From Candidatus Methylopumilus planktonicus (lineage in GTDB: Bacteria; Pseudomonadota; Gammaproteobacteria; Burkholderiales; Methylophilaceae): a stretch of DNA of 64,000 bases. Shown in pieces: positions 7,905 to 16,355 of the stretch (positions are counted from its first letter, which is position 1; every line of letters starts with the position of its first letter). The notes beneath the pieces were generated by a model. That model was not told where the DNA came from. It did not search any database and was given only the letters and a program-made list of their open reading frames with translations. The stretch is from NCBI RefSeq assembly GCF_000981505.1, contig NZ_LN827929.1, forward strand, positions 620,001 to 684,000. Direction: 5' to 3'. Both the position numbers and the translations under genes were made by a program.

Positions 7905-9083
7905 ATGTTAAAAATGATGGATACTTACGCTAGACAACCCGTAACCTTTGAAAAAGGGGAAGGTGTGTGGCTTTGGGCTAAAGATGGTAAAAAGTATTTG
8001 GATGCTTTATCCGGCGTAGCAGTTAACGGACTCGGACATGCACATCCTAAATTAGTGAAAGCCATTCATGAGCAAGTATCAAAACTTATTCATGTATCTA
8101 ATGTTTATCATATAGCTGAACAAGAAAAATTAGCTGAAAAGCTCACAGCTATTTCTCATATGGATAATGTATTTTTCTGCAATTCAGGATGTGAAGCAAA
8201 CGAAGCTTCTATCAAATTAGCAAGACTTTATGGACATCAAAATGGCATTGAAACACCAGAAATTATTGTAATGGAAAAAGCATTTCATGGGCGTACGATG
8301 GCTACGTTATCAGCTACTGGTAATCGTAAATCACAAGCTGGGTTCGAACCTCTTGTGGGTGGGTTTATTCGAGCAGCCTACGATGACCTAGAAGCTGTTC
8401 AGCAAATTGCCTCAAGAAAAAATAATGTGATTGCTATTCTTGTAGAGCCCATTCAAGGCGAAGGTGGTATCAATATCCCAAGTAACATTCAAAACTATCT
8501 TAAAGGCTTAAGAGAGATTTGTGATCAACATAATTGGCTTTTAATGTTAGATGAAGTGCAATGTGGTATTGGTAGAACAGGAAAATGGTTTGCACATCAA
8601 CATACTTCGATTAAGCCTGATGTCATGACGCTCGCAAAAGGCCTTGGTTCTGGTGTGCCTATAGGCGCTTGCTTAGCTAGAGGTAAGGCAAGTCATGTAT
8701 TTACGCCAGGTAAGCATGGATCTACATTTGGCGGCAATCCATTAGCAACTGCAGCAGGCTTCGCAACATTGAATATTATTGAAGAGGAAAAGCTTTGTAA
8801 CCATGCATCAAAAATGGGCGCACTAATTAATGAAGAATTTACTAAGCAATTAAAAGATTGCCTTCAGGTTAAGGGGGTGCGTAATTTAGGGCTCATGGTG
8901 GGCATTGAACTTGATCAGCCTTGTGGAGATTTAACTAAATTAGCATTAGAAGAGGGCCTTCTGATAAATGTCACCGCAGAGAAAGTGATTCGTCTTTTAC
9001 CAGCACTCATCATAAATGAAGCTGAAGCAAGAGAATTGACTGTGAGACTATCCAAAGTAATCAAAGCCTTTTTAGCAAAGTAA
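7905..9083 (+). CDS. argD: Acetylornithine aminotransferase
   Basis: PLP enzyme of arginine synthesis that converts N-acetylglutamate semialdehyde to N-acetylornithine using glutamate. Visible family signatures are FFCNSGCEANEASIKLAR, EKAFHGRTMATLSATGN, LDEVQCGIGRTGKWFA, and the PLP lysine in TLAKGLGSGVPIGA, then GSTFGGNPLATAAG. I set the start at ATG 7905 (MLKMMDTYARQP, 392 residues). A longer frame from GTG 7881 would begin at the edge of the upstream terminator hairpin and add eight unlikely residues. It is followed 22 bases later by argF. Such enzymes can also act as succinyldiaminopimelate aminotransferase in lysine synthesis. Confidence 0.95.
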   Translation: MLKMMDTYARQPVTFEKGEGVWLWAKDGKKYLDALSGVAVNGLGHAHPKLVKAIHEQVSKLIHVSNVYHIAEQEKLAEKLTAISHMDNVFFCNSGCEANEASIKLARLYGHQNGIETPEIIVMEKAFHGRTMATLSATGNRKSQAGFEPLVGGFIRAAYDDLEAVQQIASRKNNVIAILVEPIQGEGGINIPSNIQNYLKGLREICDQHNWLLMLDEVQCGIGRTGKWFAHQHTSIKPDVMTLAKGLGSGVPIGACLARGKASHVFTPGKHGSTFGGNPLATAAGFATLNIIEEEKLCNHASKMGALINEEFTKQLKDCLQVKGVRNLGLMVGIELDQPCGDLTKLALEEGLLINVTAEKVIRLLPALIINEAEARELTVRLSKVIKAFLAK

Positions 9084-9105
9084 CGTTCTAAGTAGAATTG
9101 ATTTT

Positions 9106-10029
9106 ATGAAAACAAAACATTTTTTAAGATTTAATGATCTCAAGCGAGACGAGTTTGAATATATTTTCGCGAGAGCAAGTTGGATCAAAAAACAATTTAA
9201 AGAATACGAACAGTATTGGCCTCTGGTCGACAGAACTTTGGTAATGATTTTTGAAAAGGCGAGCACTCGTACGCGATTATCTTTTGAAGCGGGCATTCAA
9301 CAGTTAGGCGGCTCCGCAATTTATTTAAATACGAGAGACTCTCAATTGGGTAGAGGTGAGCCTGTAGAAGATGCAGGACAGGTTATTTCTCGTATGTGTG
9401 ACCTTGTGATGATTAGAACATTTGAGCAAGATATCATTGATCGATTTGCACAAAACTCGAGAGTGCCTGTGATTAATGGATTGACGAATGAATATCATCC
9501 TTGCCAAATTCTTGCAGATATTTTTACCTATATTGAACATAGAGGTACTATTCAAGGTAAAACAGTTGCATGGATTGGTGACTCAAATAATGTTTGTAAT
9601 ACATGGCTCCAGGCGGCTGAGGTATTAGACTTTAATGTGCATGTTTCAACACCTAAAGGTTATGAGGTTGAAGTTGAGCGAGCAGGCTTGTACGGCGATA
9701 AACATTTTGAAGAATTTGAAGATCCTATGGATGCAGCGAAAGATGCTGAGATTGTAACAACTGACGTATGGACAAGTATGGGTTTTGAATCTGAAAACGA
9801 AGAACGTTTAAAAGATTTTGCAGACTGGCAAGTGGATCAGGAGATGATGTCAGTGGCATCCTCGAATGCTTTGTTTATGCATTGTCTTCCAGCACATCGA
9901 GGCGAGGAAGTGACTGCAGAAGTAATTGACGGCGCTCAAAGCGTTGTATGGGACGAGGCTGAGAATCGTCTTCATGTTCAAAAAGCATTGATGGAATACC
10001 TATTAGTAGGAAAAATGAAAAATGAGTGA
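9106..10029 (+). CDS. argF: Ornithine carbamoyltransferase
   Basis: Transfers the carbamoyl group to ornithine to make citrulline, in the cytoplasm as a trimer. The 307-residue protein has the carbamoyl-phosphate motif EKASTRTRLSFEAG (about 50-63), the HPCQILADI motif, TDVWTSMG near residue 224, and the ornithine-binding HCLPAHRGEEV near residue 263. Length and motifs fit an intact enzyme. It overlaps argG by eight bases, so the two are very likely translationally coupled within an argD-argF-argG operon. Confidence 0.97.
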   Translation: MKTKHFLRFNDLKRDEFEYIFARASWIKKQFKEYEQYWPLVDRTLVMIFEKASTRTRLSFEAGIQQLGGSAIYLNTRDSQLGRGEPVEDAGQVISRMCDLVMIRTFEQDIIDRFAQNSRVPVINGLTNEYHPCQILADIFTYIEHRGTIQGKTVAWIGDSNNVCNTWLQAAEVLDFNVHVSTPKGYEVEVERAGLYGDKHFEEFEDPMDAAKDAEIVTTDVWTSMGFESENEERLKDFADWQVDQEMMSVASSNALFMHCLPAHRGEEVTAEVIDGAQSVVWDEAENRLHVQKALMEYLLVGKMKNE

Positions 10030-11236
10030 TATTAAAAAAGTTGTTTTAGCTTACTCTGGTGGATTAGACACGTCAGTTATTTTGAAGTGGCTACAAGAAA
10101 CCTATCAGTGCGAAGTGGTGACTTTTACAGCCGATTTAGGGCAGGGTGATGAACTAGAGCCTGCAAAAGAAAAAGCTAAAGCTGCAGGTGTTAAAGAAAT
10201 TTTTATTGAAGATTTGAAAGAAGAATTTGTTCGAGATTTTGTATTTCCAATGTTTAGAGCAAATACGATTTATGAAGGCGAATATTTACTTGGCACCTCT
10301 ATTGCGAGACCGCTTATTGCTAAACGTTTAATTGAGCTTGCTAGAAAAACGAATGCAGACGCTATTTCTCATGGCGCAACAGGTAAAGGTAATGATCAAG
10401 TTCGCTTCGAATTAGGAGCGTACGCACTTAATCCTGATATTAAGATTATTGCGCCATGGCGTGAGTGGAATTTGCTTAGTCGAGAAAAGTTACTTCAGTA
10501 CGCAGAGAAAAATAATATTCCAGTTGAGATGAAGCATAAGAATGGTGGCAGCCCATACAGTATGGATGCCAATTTATTACATATTTCTTATGAAGGACGT
10601 CATTTAGAAAATCCTGGTGCTGAACCTGAAGAGGATATGTGGCGTTGGACTGTAAGTCCTGAAAAGGCTCCAAATGAGTCTGAAACTATTGAGATTCAAT
10701 TTAATAAAGGTGATCCAGTTAGTATTAATGGCAAAACCATGAAAGCACATGAACTATTAGCGACTCTTAATCAGATAGGCGGTAAGCACGGTATAGGTAG
10801 ATTAGATCTTGTGGAGAATCGATATGTAGGTATGAAATCTCGAGGCTGTTATGAAACACCCGGGGGCAGTATTTTACTAAAAGCGCATCGAGCCATTGAA
10901 TCTATAACACTAGATCGTGAAGTGGCACATCTTAAAGATGACTTGATGCCAAGATTTGCTTCTTTAATTTATAACGGCTACTGGTGGAGTCCTGAGAGGC
11001 TTGCATTACAAACACTTATGGACCACACGCAAAATAATGTAAATGGCTGGGTGAGATTGAAGCTTTATAAAGGCAATGTCAGTGTGATTGGTAGGGATAG
11101 CGCAACAGACTCTCTTTTTGATACCTCTATTGCAACATTTGAAGATGATGGAGGCGCATATGATCAAAAAGATGCAGCAGGTTTTATTAAACTCAATGCT
11201 TTAAGAATGAGAATCGCAGCAAAAATTAAAAAATAA
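10022..11236 (+). CDS. argG: Argininosuccinate synthase
   Basis: Joins citrulline and aspartate with ATP to make argininosuccinate. At 404 residues it matches the short type I form. The N-terminal PP-loop AYSGGLDTSVILKWL binds ATP; SHGATGKGNDQVRFE and KNGGSPYSMDANLLHISYEG are further family signatures. The start ATG lies inside the last codons of argF. argH is not in the window. The following genes ppnP and yajQ are on the same strand within 12-24 bases and may share the transcript. Confidence 0.97.
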   Translation: MSDIKKVVLAYSGGLDTSVILKWLQETYQCEVVTFTADLGQGDELEPAKEKAKAAGVKEIFIEDLKEEFVRDFVFPMFRANTIYEGEYLLGTSIARPLIAKRLIELARKTNADAISHGATGKGNDQVRFELGAYALNPDIKIIAPWREWNLLSREKLLQYAEKNNIPVEMKHKNGGSPYSMDANLLHISYEGRHLENPGAEPEEDMWRWTVSPEKAPNESETIEIQFNKGDPVSINGKTMKAHELLATLNQIGGKHGIGRLDLVENRYVGMKSRGCYETPGGSILLKAHRAIESITLDREVAHLKDDLMPRFASLIYNGYWWSPERLALQTLMDHTQNNVNGWVRLKLYKGNVSVIGRDSATDSLFDTSIATFEDDGGAYDQKDAAGFIKLNALRMRIAAKIKK

Positions 11237-11247
11237 GGTGAATTTAA

Positions 11248-11559
11248 ATGGCTCAATTTGATAATGTAAGTGTAAAGAAAAAAGCAAATATTTATTTTGA
11301 TGGTAAATGTGTAAGCCATACCATTCTTCTTCCAAATGGAACAAGAAGTACGGTTGGCGTAATTTTTCCAAGCACATTAACTTTTAATACACAGGCGGCT
11401 GAGGTGATGGAAATTCTCGCTGGGCACTGCCGCGTAAAATTACAGGGCGCTTCTGATTGGAATGAGTATAAAGAAGATCAAAAATTTTCTGTACCCGCAA
11501 ATTCATCATTTGAAATTGAAACATCAGATACGCTTCACTATGTTTGTCATTTCGAATAA
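11248..11559 (+). CDS. ppnP: Pyrimidine/purine nucleoside phosphorylase, PpnP (DUF1255) family
   Basis: 103-residue cupin-like protein. The family (E. coli YaiE/PpnP) splits nucleosides with phosphate into a base and ribose-1-phosphate, a salvage role. The signatures GTRSTVGVIFPSTLTFNT, EVMEILAGHCRVKLQG and the C-terminal DTLHYVCHFE fit the family and its usual length. It starts 12 bases after argG with AAGGTG upstream, and probably rides on the arg transcript. Activity is assigned by family only. Confidence 0.88.
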   Translation: MAQFDNVSVKKKANIYFDGKCVSHTILLPNGTRSTVGVIFPSTLTFNTQAAEVMEILAGHCRVKLQGASDWNEYKEDQKFSVPANSSFEIETSDTLHYVCHFE

Positions 11560-11583
11560 ATTTATTAAGTAAGGAGATTCTGT

Positions 11584-12078
11584 ATGCCATCTTTTGATGT
11601 TTCATCTGAAGTAAATATGGCTAATTTAACTAACTCTATAGATGTTGCCTCTCGAACGATTATTAATCGATACGATTTTAAGGGCACAACGGCAAAAGTC
11701 GAATTTTCAGAGAAAGAATTAACCATTACTCTTTACGGGGATTCAGATTTTCAATTGGGTCAAATTAAAGATATTTTGCTCCCTGCTATGGAAAAAAAAG
11801 AGGCTGATAGCTCAAAAAGAATAGAACCTCAAGAGATTCAAACTGTATCTGGAAACAAAGTAAAACAGTTGCTTAAATTAAAATCAGGTATCGATACTGA
11901 GCTTGCAAAAAAAATTGTCAAATTGCTCAAAGACAGCGGGCTAAAAGTTCAGTCTGCTATTCAAGGTGAAAGCGTTCGCGTTTCTGGTGCCAAAAGAGAT
12001 AACTTACAAGATGCTATTGCATTCATTAAAAAAAGCATTTCAGACTTTCCCCTTGAATTTGGAAATTTTAGGGATTAG
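11584..12078 (+). CDS. yajQ: YajQ-family nucleotide-binding protein
   Basis: 164-residue protein of the UPF0234 family with two ferredoxin-like folds. It begins with MPSFDVSSEVNMANLTNSID, has NRYDFKG near residue 30, and ends with DFPLEFGNFRD, all typical. Some members bind cyclic di-GMP and act as regulators; others bind tRNA or nucleotides, so the role here is unspecified. A clear AAGGAG ribosome site precedes the ATG. It lies eight bases before leuC, suggesting read-through into the leu genes. Confidence 0.9.
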   Translation: MPSFDVSSEVNMANLTNSIDVASRTIINRYDFKGTTAKVEFSEKELTITLYGDSDFQLGQIKDILLPAMEKKEADSSKRIEPQEIQTVSGNKVKQLLKLKSGIDTELAKKIVKLLKDSGLKVQSAIQGESVRVSGAKRDNLQDAIAFIKKSISDFPLEFGNFRD

Positions 12079-12086
12079 TAAGACGC

Positions 12087-13490
12087 ATGCAAGCAAAAAC
12101 ACTTTATGAAAAATTATTTGAGAGCCATATTGTTAGAGAAGATGCTGGCACTTATCTCATTTACATTGATCGCCATCTTGTTCATGAAGTTACAAGTCCG
12201 CAAGCTTTCGAAGGTTTAAGAATTAATCATAGGCCTGTATGGAGAAATAAATCAGTTCTCGCAGTCCCTGACCATAATGTTCCAACAACAGATCGCTCAC
12301 TTGGAATTTCTGATCCTATTTCCAAGACACAGATCGAAACACTCGATGAGAATTGTAAACATTTTGGTTTAACACAATTTCCTATGAATGATAGTCGTCA
12401 AGGTATTGTTCACGTCATTGGACCGGAGCAAGGAAGCACATTGCCTGGTATGACAATAGTTTGTGGCGACTCTCATACAAGCACACACGGCGCATTTGGC
12501 GCTCTTGCTATGGGTATTGGTACTTCTGAAGTTGAGCATGTTTTAGCAACTCAATGTTTGATCCTGAAAAAATTTAAAACAATGGAAGTGCGGGTAGAGG
12601 GAAAATTAAACAAAGGCATTACTTCAAAAGATATTGCTTTGGCCTTAATTGGAAAAATTGGAACAGCAGGTGGTACAGGTTATGCGATTGAGTTTACTGG
12701 TGAATCTATTCGCACTCTTTCTATGGAAAGTAGAATGACGATCTGTAATATGGCAATTGAAGCAGGCGCAAGAGCAGGTATAGTTGCAGTTGATGAAGTC
12801 ACGCTATCCTACATTGAAAATAGACCTTTCTCACCTAAAGGTGAAGCGTTTGAAAAAGCAAAAGTCTATTGGAAAACATTACATAGTGATAAAGATGCAA
12901 AATTCGATAAAATAATCACGCTTAATGGAAATGAAATTCTCCCTCAAGTGACTTGGGGAACTTCACCTGAAATGGTTGTTGGTATAGATGGTATGACGCC
13001 TGATCCCAAAAAAGAAAATGATTTGTCGAAAAGAAAGAGTATTGAAGACGCTCTAATCTATATGGGGCTTGAGCCCAATCTTCCTATAAATCAAATTAGT
13101 ATCGATAAAATTTTTATTGGGTCTTGTACTAATTCGCGTATTGAAGATCTGCGAGAAGCGGCAAGTGTACTTAAGGGCAAAAAAATCGCCAAAAATATTA
13201 AGTTAGCACTTGTAGTTCCTGGATCAGGTCTTGTCAAACTTCAAGCTGAAAAAGAAGGTCTAGACAAAATTTTCATAGACGCAGGATTTGAGTGGAGAGA
13301 GCCTGGTTGCTCAATGTGTTTAGCTATGAATGCTGATCGTTTAGACCCAGGAGAGCGTTGCGCATCAACTTCAAATAGAAATTTTGAAGGTCGACAAGGC
13401 CAAGGTGGTAGAACACATCTTGTAAGTCCCTCAATGGCAGCAGCTGCAAGCGTTCATGGTCATTTTGTAGATATAAGAGCTTTAAATTAA
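12087..13490 (+). CDS. leuC: 3-isopropylmalate dehydratase, large subunit
   Basis: Catalyses the second step of leucine synthesis, isomerising 2- to 3-isopropylmalate together with LeuD. The 467-residue aconitase-fold protein shows VCGDSHTSTHGAFGALAMGIG, the first [4Fe-4S] cysteine in FIGSCTNSRIEDL and the other two in EPGCSMCLAMN. SNRNFEGRQGQGGRTHLVSP near the C-terminus is a family hallmark. leuD follows three bases later; no entericidin gene lies between them. leuA is not in the window. Confidence 0.97.
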   Translation: MQAKTLYEKLFESHIVREDAGTYLIYIDRHLVHEVTSPQAFEGLRINHRPVWRNKSVLAVPDHNVPTTDRSLGISDPISKTQIETLDENCKHFGLTQFPMNDSRQGIVHVIGPEQGSTLPGMTIVCGDSHTSTHGAFGALAMGIGTSEVEHVLATQCLILKKFKTMEVRVEGKLNKGITSKDIALALIGKIGTAGGTGYAIEFTGESIRTLSMESRMTICNMAIEAGARAGIVAVDEVTLSYIENRPFSPKGEAFEKAKVYWKTLHSDKDAKFDKIITLNGNEILPQVTWGTSPEMVVGIDGMTPDPKKENDLSKRKSIEDALIYMGLEPNLPINQISIDKIFIGSCTNSRIEDLREAASVLKGKKIAKNIKLALVVPGSGLVKLQAEKEGLDKIFIDAGFEWREPGCSMCLAMNADRLDPGERCASTSNRNFEGRQGQGGRTHLVSPSMAAAASVHGHFVDIRALN

Positions 13491-13493
13491 TTT

Positions 13494-14129
13494 ATGAAAC
13501 CATTTGTAACTCATACAGGTATTTTGGCTCCGCTTGATCGTGCAAATGTAGATACGGATGCAATTATTCCAAAACAATTTTTGAAGTCCATCAAGAAGAC
13601 AGGTTTTGGAGCTCACCTCTTTGATGAATGGAGATATCTCGATCACGGTGAGCCGGGTATGGATTTAACTCAAAGAGTAAAAAATCCTGATTTTGTTCTC
13701 AATCAAGATCGATACGAAAAGGCAACCATTTTGATCGCGCGTGAGAATTTTGGTTGTGGCTCAAGTCGTGAGCATGCGCCATGGGCAATCGAAGACTACG
13801 GCTTTAGAGTAATCTTGGCGACTAGTTTTGCTGATATTTTTTTTAGTAATTGTTTTAAAAATGGTTTACTGCCTGTCGTTTTGTCTGGTGAGATAATCGA
13901 TCGCTTATTTAAATCTACCTATGCAAATGAGGGTTATGCCCTGACAATTGATTTAGAAAATCAATCCATTGTTCTTCCTTCGAATGAAAAAATAAGTTTT
14001 CAGATGGATGCATTTAGAAAGCATTGCTTAATGAATGGATTAGATGATATTGGATTAACAATGCAGCATAGCGAAAGCATTAAAGCGTTTGAAATGACTT
14101 ACTACCAAAAAAATTCATGGCTACTTTAA
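13494..14129 (+). CDS. leuD: 3-isopropylmalate dehydratase, small subunit
   Basis: Swivelling domain subunit, 211 residues, that completes the LeuCD active site. It starts MKPFVTHTGILAPLDRANVD and carries TDAIIPKQFLKSIKKTGFG and ARENFGCGSSREHAPWAI, the phosphate/carboxylate-binding stretch. Length matches the bacterial LeuD type 1 family. Only three bases separate it from leuC, so translation is likely coupled and the subunits are made in equal amounts. Confidence 0.97.
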   Translation: MKPFVTHTGILAPLDRANVDTDAIIPKQFLKSIKKTGFGAHLFDEWRYLDHGEPGMDLTQRVKNPDFVLNQDRYEKATILIARENFGCGSSREHAPWAIEDYGFRVILATSFADIFFSNCFKNGLLPVVLSGEIIDRLFKSTYANEGYALTIDLENQSIVLPSNEKISFQMDAFRKHCLMNGLDDIGLTMQHSESIKAFEMTYYQKNSWLL

Positions 14130-14152
14130 ATTAGAAAGACTTTCTAAATAAA

Positions 14153-15211
14153 ATGAAAATTGCAATATTACCTGGCGATGGAATCGGCCCTGAAATTATA
14201 AAACAAGCGGTTGATGTTTTAAGAGCGCTTAATGTAGGTGCAGAATTAATAGAGGCTCAAATTGGCGGTGCTGGTTACGAAAAATTTGGCGATCCGCTCC
14301 CAGATTCAACACTTGATCTAGCCATTAAATCTGATGCAGTTCTTCTTGGTGCTGTAGGCGATTGGAAATATGACGCGCTTCCAAGAGAAAAGAGGCCTGA
14401 GCGTGGATTGCTTCGTATTAGAAAAGAACTTAATCTATTTGCTAATTTAAGACCTGCAACTTTATATCCCGAACTGGCTGGAGCCTCTTCGCTTAAACCT
14501 GAAATCGTATCTAATCTCGATATTATGATTGTGAGAGAACTTACGGGTGATATTTATTTTGGCCAGCCTCGAGGTATTCATGAGAATGAAAATGGTGAGC
14601 GTGAAGGTATCAATACAATGCGATATTCAGAATCTGAAATTAAACGCATTGCTCATGTCGCATTTCAGATCGCAATGAAGCGATCAAAAAAATTATGTTC
14701 TGTAGATAAGGCCAATGTTTTAGAAACAACCGAGTTGTGGCGTCAAGTTATGATGGACATTTCAAAAGAATATCCCGAGGTTGAATTGACTCATATGTAT
14801 GTCGATAATGCTGCGATGCAATTGATAAAAAATCCAAAGCAATTCGATGTATTGGTTACAGGAAATATTTTTGGAGATATTTTATCTGATGAAGCCTCAA
14901 TGTTAACTGGCTCTATCGGCATGCTTCCATCCGCATCTCTCGATAGTAATAATAAAGGCATGTATGAGCCTAGTCATGGGTCAGCGCCTGATATTGCAGG
15001 AAAAAATATTGCAAATCCGCTTGCTACAATTTTATCTTTAGCCATGATGTTTAGATATACATTTAATGATGAAAAAAATGCGAATAAAATAGAATCGGCT
15101 GTTAAAAAAGCATTAAGCCAAGGTTTCCGAACAGTAGACATTTATTCTGTCGGGGATAAAAAAGTAAGCTGTAGTGAAATGGGTGAAGCAGTGATTGCTT
15201 CGCTTAACTAA
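14153..15211 (+). CDS. leuB: 3-isopropylmalate dehydrogenase
   Basis: Oxidises and decarboxylates 3-isopropylmalate with NAD+ to give the leucine keto acid precursor. The 352-residue protein shows ILPGDGIGPEI at the start, LLRIRKELNLFANLRP, the metal/substrate region VDNAAMQLIKNPKQFDVLVTGNIFGDILSDEAS, and EPSHGSAPDIAGKNIANPLA. The GDGIGPE and NIFGDILSD signatures separate it from isocitrate dehydrogenase. It is third in the leuCDB operon with a 23-base gap. Confidence 0.97.
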   Translation: MKIAILPGDGIGPEIIKQAVDVLRALNVGAELIEAQIGGAGYEKFGDPLPDSTLDLAIKSDAVLLGAVGDWKYDALPREKRPERGLLRIRKELNLFANLRPATLYPELAGASSLKPEIVSNLDIMIVRELTGDIYFGQPRGIHENENGEREGINTMRYSESEIKRIAHVAFQIAMKRSKKLCSVDKANVLETTELWRQVMMDISKEYPEVELTHMYVDNAAMQLIKNPKQFDVLVTGNIFGDILSDEASMLTGSIGMLPSASLDSNNKGMYEPSHGSAPDIAGKNIANPLATILSLAMMFRYTFNDEKNANKIESAVKKALSQGFRTVDIYSVGDKKVSCSEMGEAVIASLN

Positions 15212-15230
15212 TTAAAGAACGGGAAATCTA

Positions 15231-16346
15231 ATGAATCGAGTTGGTTTTGTCGGTTGGAGAGGTATGGTGGGTTCAGTTCTCATGCAAAGAATGCAAGAGG
15301 AACATGATTTTAAAGAATTTGACTCAACTTTCTTTTCTACTTCTCAAACAGGAGACGCAGCGCCATCTTTTTCTGGAAGTCAAAGCACATTAAAAGATGC
15401 GCATGATATTAAAGAGCTTGCTGCAATGAATATTATTCTTTCATGCCAGGGGGGAGATTACACATCTGATATTTACCCCAAATTGAGAGATTCAGGATGG
15501 CAGGGTCATTGGATTGATGCAGCCTCTTCATTAAGAATGGAAAAAGATGCAGTAATCATTCTAGATCCACTGAATAGCGATCTCATTCAAGAGGCGTATA
15601 AAAAAGGTAACAAAAATTGGATTGGCGGAAACTGTACTGTATCACTTATGCTTTTAGCGCTTGATGGCTTGTTCAAGAAAGATCTTATTGAGTGGATTTC
15701 TTCAATGACCTATCAGGCAGCAAGCGGGGCTGGGGCTCAGAATATGAGAGAGCTGATTTCTCAAATGGGAAATGTTTACAATCATGCAAAAGATTTAATC
15801 GATGAACCTAAGGCATCCATCTTAGATATCGATCGAAATGTTTCGTCTACACTTAAATCTCAAGATTTTCCAATTGATAACTTTGGCGTCCCTTTAGCTG
15901 GAAGTTTAATTCCTTGGATTGATAAGGATTTAAATAACGGTCAAAGCAAAGAAGAATGGAAAGGCTCCGCTGAAACTAACAAAATTCTTGGAAGAGAAAA
16001 TAATCCAATCGTCATTGAAGGATTATGTGTACGTATTGGAGCAATGCGTTGTCATAGCCAAGCCTTAACGATTAAATTAAAAAAGAATATTTCCTTAGAA
16101 GAAATTAATCAAACCATAAGCAGCGCTAATCAATGGGTTAAGTTAATTCCGAATGAGAGAGAAGCTTCAATGAAAGAGTTAAGTCCTGCCGCAGTCACAG
16201 GCAAGCTTTCTATTACTATTGGTAGAATTAGAAAGCTCAATATGGGGCCTGAATACATTTCAGCTTTCACAGTGGGTGATCAATTGTTATGGGGGGCTGC
16301 AGAGCCGCTTAGACGTATTTTAAGAATACTTATCAAATCTATTTAA
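15231..16346 (+). CDS. asd: Aspartate-semialdehyde dehydrogenase
   Basis: Reduces aspartyl phosphate to the semialdehyde, the branch point to lysine (and peptidoglycan), threonine and methionine. The 371-residue enzyme is the Gram-negative type: VGFVGWRGMVGSVLMQRM at the start, and catalytic cysteine in WIGGNCTVSLMLLALDG (about residue 140). GLCVRIGAMRCHSQALTIK is the later signature. It follows leuB by 19 bases; leuB-asd-fimV is a conserved arrangement in betaproteobacteria and Pseudomonas. Confidence 0.97.
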   Translation: MNRVGFVGWRGMVGSVLMQRMQEEHDFKEFDSTFFSTSQTGDAAPSFSGSQSTLKDAHDIKELAAMNIILSCQGGDYTSDIYPKLRDSGWQGHWIDAASSLRMEKDAVIILDPLNSDLIQEAYKKGNKNWIGGNCTVSLMLLALDGLFKKDLIEWISSMTYQAASGAGAQNMRELISQMGNVYNHAKDLIDEPKASILDIDRNVSSTLKSQDFPIDNFGVPLAGSLIPWIDKDLNNGQSKEEWKGSAETNKILGRENNPIVIEGLCVRIGAMRCHSQALTIKLKKNISLEEINQTISSANQWVKLIPNEREASMKELSPAAVTGKLSITIGRIRKLNMGPEYISAFTVGDQLLWGAAEPLRRILRILIKSI

Positions 16347-16355
16347 AAGAAATTT